Assembly: GCF_030068455.1 (NCBI RefSeq)
Contig: NZ_JAQOSQ010000003.1
Location: 124,001-188,000, forward strand
Source of the DNA: Roseofilum casamattae BLCC-M143
GTDB lineage: Bacteria > Cyanobacteriota > Cyanobacteriia > Cyanobacteriales > Desertifilaceae
DNA: 64,000 nucleotides
Direction of reading: 5' to 3'
This document shows, one piece after another, positions 60,426 to 64,000 of this stretch (position 1 is the stretch's first letter; each line of letters starts with the position of its first letter). The notes under the pieces are model-generated. The model was given only the letters and a program-made list of their open reading frames with translations, made no database searches and was not told the origin of the DNA. The translations under genes were made by a program, and so were the position numbers.

Positions 60426-62279
60426 CTAAGCATCGATAACGATGTCTCCAACCGGAGAAGCACTACAGGTGAGGAGAGAACCCGGCGTATTATCCAAAGC
60501 CTCTGGTGTTTGAAGATAGTTAACTTCTCCAGAAACCAAAGTTTGCTGGCAGGTGCCGCAGGTTCCGGACTGACAACTGGAATCGAGATCGATTCCTTCT
60601 CGCTCTGCAGCCACTAGGATCGATTCGCCTTCGTAACAGGTAATGGTTTTGTTCGATCGCGCAAACCGGATGGTTCCTACAGGAGTAGAGGGGGTGGATG
60701 TCTTGCCATGTCCGTTCTCTTCTGGAGTGATGCTCGGAATATATCCGGCTTTCGGTTCGGCCCCAAATTTTTCGATTAGCAGGTCGCGTAACACGGATTT
60801 GAGGTCTTGGCACGGAATACCTTTCATCACTTTTTCGCCCAATTGAGCATCTTTCCCTACTTTGCCTCCCATGAAGATGTCTACACCTTCGAGGGTTTTG
60901 CCATCTTTACGGGTTTTGGTTCCCATTAAGCCGATGTCTGCGACTTGAGGTTGACCGCAGGAGTTGGGACATCCCGTCCAGTGGATGCGGACGGGTTCTT
61001 GCAGGGTCAGTTCTTGTTGCAATTCCTCAATCAGGATGTTCGCCCGATTTTTGGTTTCAATCAGGGCAAACTTACAAAATTGAGACCCCGTACACGATAC
61101 TAGGGCACGACTTAGAGGTTCGGGGTTTGGGGAGAATTTTTCTAAGAGAGGTTCGGCGAGAAAGGCTTCGAGGTTGGCGTCAGGAATGTTGGGAATGATG
61201 ATATTTTGCTCGACGGTGAGGCGGATTTCACCGCTGCCATACACTTCGGCCAGTCGAGCAAACTCAAATAGGTCTGGTGCCTGGAGGCGACCTACGGGAA
61301 CGTGCATTCCGACATAATTTAGTCCGGGTTGCTTTTGCGGGTAGACCCCAATGTGGTCTCGTTTCTCCCAGTCAAATTCGTCTTTGGGAGCAGCCGGCTG
61401 TAAGCGCTGGCCGTATTGCTCTTCGACGGTTGCCCGGAAGCGCTCGAGTCCCCATTCGTCAATGAGCCACATGAGTCGCGCCTTTTGTCGGTTTGCCCGC
61501 AGTCCGCTGTCGCGATAGACTTCCAGGATGGCACGAGAGATAGCAACGCACTGGTTTGGTTCGATCCATGCATCGAGGGGAATTGCGGCTTCACATCGTC
61601 TGCCGGAGAAAAAACCTCCAACAAGGACATTGAAACCAAGAATGCCATCTTTGTAGGCGGGAACGTAGGCAATATCGTTAATTTCCGCATGGACGGAGTT
61701 ATCTCGGCCGCCGGCGATCGCAATATTAAATTTGCGCGGTAGGTTGGTAAACTCTGGGTTTCCCGCCCCGCTGTTGGTGATTGTATCTTGAGTTTGCTGG
61801 ACGAGGGAGCGGGTGTCGATGAGTTCGGCACTATCAATTCCGGCAACAGGAGAACCGGTGATATTGCGTACGTTGTCCATACCCGACTGCATGGAAGTCA
61901 GTCCTACTTGCTCGAAGCGCTGGAAAATTTGCGGGATATCTTCGAGCCGAATACCTCGCAATTGCAAGTTTTGTCTTGTGGTAATATCAGCACTACCATC
62001 TTCTCCATAGCGCTGGGTCGTTTCTGCTAAGACTCGTACTTGTTCGGATGTTAGGATGCCGTTAGGGGTTCGCATCCGTAACATGAATTTACCTGGGGTA
62101 ACCGGTCGAAAGAAAATGCCCAGCCACTTGAGTCGTTGGTCTCGGTCGGTTTCATCAATTGCTTCCCAGCCAATACTGGCAAAGTGGTCTAATTCATTTT
62201 TGACTGCCAAGCCATCTTTCTCGGCTTTAAATCGTTCAAATTTGTTGAGTTTTACATTGGAGGGGGCTGTGGTTGTCAT
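60426..62279 (-). CDS. nirA: Ferredoxin-nitrite reductase with fused C-terminal [2Fe-2S] ferredoxin domain
   Basis: 617 aa; ordinary cyanobacterial NirA is about 510. Residues about 1-515 are the sirohaem/[4Fe-4S] enzyme: FFRPVTPGKFMLRMRTPNG, RQNLQLRGIRLEDIP, VSCTGSQFCKFALIETK and HWTGCPNSCGQPQVADIGLMG (the four Cys of the cluster). A linker (PEENGHGKTSTPSTPVG) leads to residues about 535-617, a plant-type ferredoxin: SSCQSGTCGTC and LLTCSASP give its four Cys ligands. Such fusions are known for a subset of filamentous cyanobacteria, for example Plectonema. It reduces nitrite to ammonium with six electrons. First gene of the operon, driven by the NtcA promoter at 62413-62454. Confidence 0.96.
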   Translation of the reverse strand: MTTTAPSNVKLNKFERFKAEKDGLAVKNELDHFASIGWEAIDETDRDQRLKWLGIFFRPVTPGKFMLRMRTPNGILTSEQVRVLAETTQRYGEDGSADITTRQNLQLRGIRLEDIPQIFQRFEQVGLTSMQSGMDNVRNITGSPVAGIDSAELIDTRSLVQQTQDTITNSGAGNPEFTNLPRKFNIAIAGGRDNSVHAEINDIAYVPAYKDGILGFNVLVGGFFSGRRCEAAIPLDAWIEPNQCVAISRAILEVYRDSGLRANRQKARLMWLIDEWGLERFRATVEEQYGQRLQPAAPKDEFDWEKRDHIGVYPQKQPGLNYVGMHVPVGRLQAPDLFEFARLAEVYGSGEIRLTVEQNIIIPNIPDANLEAFLAEPLLEKFSPNPEPLSRALVSCTGSQFCKFALIETKNRANILIEELQQELTLQEPVRIHWTGCPNSCGQPQVADIGLMGTKTRKDGKTLEGVDIFMGGKVGKDAQLGEKVMKGIPCQDLKSVLRDLLIEKFGAEPKAGYIPSITPEENGHGKTSTPSTPVGTIRFARSNKTITCYEGESILVAAEREGIDLDSSCQSGTCGTCQQTLVSGEVNYLQTPEALDNTPGSLLTCSASPVGDIVIDA

Positions 62280-62412
62280 AATAATGAAGAACTCTAGTCG
62301 TTCTCAAGGGGGAGCTGAGGGATTGCTGTTAGATGGCGATCGCCAAAGATGCTTGGACTCCAATCTTAGGTGAGTCCTGGGTTGAGTTAGGATTTTCCTG
62401 GAATTAGCGAAC

Positions 62413-62454
62413 ATCGTAGAGGGATTATCTTGAGTCTTTCGTATTAGACATTAC
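62413..62454 (-). promoter_or_regulatory. NtcA-activated (class II) promoter of nirA
   Basis: A perfect GTA-N8-TAC (62441-62454) is followed leftward, after exactly 22 nt, by TACGAT (62418-62413), which fits the TAN3T -10 box. This is the canonical layout for NtcA activation under nitrogen limitation. It gives a 5' leader of about 125 nt before nirA. The site is palindromic, but no TAN3T lies at the right distance for the rightward gene. Confidence 0.9.
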
Positions 62455-62643
62455 AAATTTTTTCTAATTATGAAGAAAGCATATACTAAATATGCGATTG
62501 TTGTATGGAGATTAGAGTTGAGATTGGCTGAAAGCTTTATGTGTTAAGAACTAAAGGGTTATGGGTATCGACTCAATCAATGTAAACAAATGATAAGTGA
62601 CCGAGAATCGGTAGAACAGATTAACGATTAAGGATATTTGCAA

Positions 62644-64000
62644 ATGCCAGAGGATTTTCCGAGACGCTCGGTCCCAAAGTCGTTGGACGACGAGGTGTTG
62701 GCCAAACTGCGAAATGCGTTGCTCCCTCCAGAAGAAACCGAGTCGAAAAGCGAACCCGAGGAACGAAAAGAGCAACTGACTCAGCGAAAGCAACAAGAGA
62801 GGCAGCCAAACGAGCGACTGCACGAGATAATGCCTGCGGTTCTCGAGCAAGTGAAACGCTATCTGATCGATTCTCCGACAACAGTGGCGCAATGGCTGAC
62901 TCCGGCAGTGCAAGAGGCGATCGCTGGCAACCGACGGCAAATTGCGGAAGGAATTGTTCCTCTATTGCCGCCATCTCTGGGGAGCCGAGAGCCGACGATG
63001 ACTCGCCAGAAGTGGGATCGCCTGTTAGAGATATTGATTGCGGAGGTTAACGATCGCCTCGAAGCGTCGGAGCACAGAACGCAGCAAGCTCTGGAACGGA
63101 TCGTTTTTGCATCTTTGATTGATGCGATCGCCCAGCAGTCTGGAGAATTAGTCGAAATTATCTTGCCGGAGCTGGTTCCTCCCCTACAAGCCCAACTAAA
63201 ACAGGCGCTCCAACCCTACCTACAGCAGCAAGAGCGCCTTCTGTCCGAGCAGCTGCAACAGGAGATCGATCGGTTAGTGGCGCAACGCCTAGAGAGTTGG
63301 AGAGATGAGTGGAAGGCTGCCTTGTCTCCAACCCAAGAGGCGATCGCAGCTTTGCCATCAGTAGAAGAATTACAGCCCGAGATCGCAGCTCAAGTACAGA
63401 GCCAATTGTCGCAACAGTTATCGCAACAATTACCCGAGTACGTGCAAACCCAAATTGCCGGACAATTACCCGACACTTCCCAATGGGTACAACAGTTGAC
63501 TCCCACCCTCGAGAGTTTAATCGAACAGCGGGTGGAACAAGTTCAAGAGGACTTATTAGAACAAGTCCAATTATCAGAGGCTCCAGATCTACAACGCATA
63601 GAATCTGCTATGCTAAATCGCTTACAAGGGTCAATTGACGATCGCATTCAAAGTGCCCTGGCTGAGTTACCTCCAGCACAGAGCGCAATTGAACCCATCA
63701 AGCAACCGACACCCGAAGAATTGATGGCAGCGATAAAACCCGCTCTGGAACAATTCATTCTCTCGCGCATTCCACCACCCGAATCTAGCCAAGCGCCTCC
63801 AATTGCCGGAACGGTAACGACTAAAAAGCGCCTGCCAGGTACCTCTATCTCCAAAAGAGGATGGATAATCGTTGCTGCCATTACCGCGATCGTTCTGTTA
63901 TCGGTAGGATGGCTATTCTACCGTTCGGTGCGGGCAACGCGGTTGAGCGAGAAACTCACTCAGCAATTAACGAATACTCCCGAGTTAGCGCCTTATCGCC
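62644..64000 (+). CDS. Long Gln/Glu-rich single-span membrane protein (3' truncated by the window)
   Basis: The frame is open from the ATG at 62644 (AAGGAT upstream) to the window end, 452 codons so far. The N-terminus is charged (PRRSVPKSLDDEVLAKLRN); about 60-390 are amphipathic helices with many Gln, Glu and Leu (LSQQLSQQLPEYVQTQIAGQ), then a basic patch and one membrane helix at about 405-425 (GWIIVAAITAIVLLSVGWLF), then SVRATRLSEKLTQQLTNTPEL. The outline matches cyanobacterial OmpA-family proteins, which carry a similar helical front, one helix, then BON/OmpA domains, but that part lies outside the window. It is divergent from nirA and shares its upstream region. Identity is provisional. 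Confidence 0.7.
   Translation, partial: MPEDFPRRSVPKSLDDEVLAKLRNALLPPEETESKSEPEERKEQLTQRKQQERQPNERLHEIMPAVLEQVKRYLIDSPTTVAQWLTPAVQEAIAGNRRQIAEGIVPLLPPSLGSREPTMTRQKWDRLLEILIAEVNDRLEASEHRTQQALERIVFASLIDAIAQQSGELVEIILPELVPPLQAQLKQALQPYLQQQERLLSEQLQQEIDRLVAQRLESWRDEWKAALSPTQEAIAALPSVEELQPEIAAQVQSQLSQQLSQQLPEYVQTQIAGQLPDTSQWVQQLTPTLESLIEQRVEQVQEDLLEQVQLSEAPDLQRIESAMLNRLQGSIDDRIQSALAELPPAQSAIEPIKQPTPEELMAAIKPALEQFILSRIPPPESSQAPPIAGTVTTKKRLPGTSISKRGWIIVAAITAIVLLSVGWLFYRSVRATRLSEKLTQQLTNTPELAPYR

Noticed and set aside
1-64000. CRISPR arrays, IS elements or transposases
   Set aside because: No regularly spaced direct repeats of CRISPR type and no transposase motif were seen; only short palindromes and small tandem repeats.

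Overview
The window comes from a cyanobacterial chromosome. Three lines of evidence agree: the palindrome GCGATCGC (HIP1) and its GCGATCG/CGATCGC variants recur throughout; photosystem genes are present (psbY, psbH, psbN, ycf3, a CCB2/CCB4-type cytochrome b6f haem-assembly factor); and there is a ferredoxin-dependent nirA-nrtP-narB nitrate assimilation cluster with a textbook NtcA promoter. COP23, DUF502, DUF1517, DUF3146 and TIGR02652-type proteins fit the same assignment. Protein style (many TPR, CHAT, EAL and SUMF1 proteins) suggests a filamentous, Oscillatoriales-like lineage, but the species cannot be fixed from the sequence alone.

Layout. 0-14.9 kb: the end of a GGDEF-EAL protein, a sensor/coiled-coil protein, a CPA2 antiporter with TrkA domains, a COP23 protein, a TPR-CHAT protease-like protein, a clan AA aspartic protease-like protein, proC, ddl, a membrane protein and a dikinase-like enzyme. 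14.9-19.5 kb: a four-gene minus-strand island with two paralogous GTPases and two unrecognised partner proteins. It is more A+T-rich than its surroundings and has no exact HIP1 site. 19.6-32.9 kb: argJ, a small protein/aspartic protease pair, rsmE, tRNA-Gln, a receiver protein, an RRM protein, a TPR/M48-like pseudopeptidase, two dehydrogenases, an orphan Mo-nitrogenase C-terminal-domain protein, acs and a degenerate receiver. 33-43.2 kb: amt, a TPR protein, DUF502-nusB, folC, psbY, a gamma carbonic anhydrase-like protein, and a tatA-pth-DUF3146-mnmD operon. 43.3-55.2 kb: divergent psbH/psbN, an HxlR regulator facing pirin and FMN reductase genes, a cNMP-binding protein, tRNA-Gly, thioredoxin-SUMF1-membrane protein, ycf3, gatC, CCB-like and DUF1517 genes, a lipoprotein and a double-trypsin-TPR protein. 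55.7-64 kb: narB, nrtP and nirA transcribed leftward from an NtcA promoter, then the start of a divergent single-span membrane protein that runs off the window.

How the genes work together. NrtP imports nitrate, NarB reduces it to nitrite and NirA, which carries its own C-terminal [2Fe-2S] ferredoxin domain, reduces nitrite to ammonium. Amt elsewhere in the window imports ammonium. PsbY, PsbH, PsbN, Ycf3, the CCB-like protein, TatA and thioredoxin support photosystem assembly and thylakoid function. The HxlR/pirin/FMN-reductase group looks like a small redox-responsive regulon.

The best candidate for an undescribed system is the GTPase island (about 14888-19515). Two tandem GTPases share a WxDYRGGAL switch-II signature, and three of the four proteins carry a C-terminal D-x-[WF]-[SK]-A-F peptide that could dock a common partner. 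The second most unusual item is the M48-like protein at 24813-27062, in which all recognisable zinc ligands are replaced.
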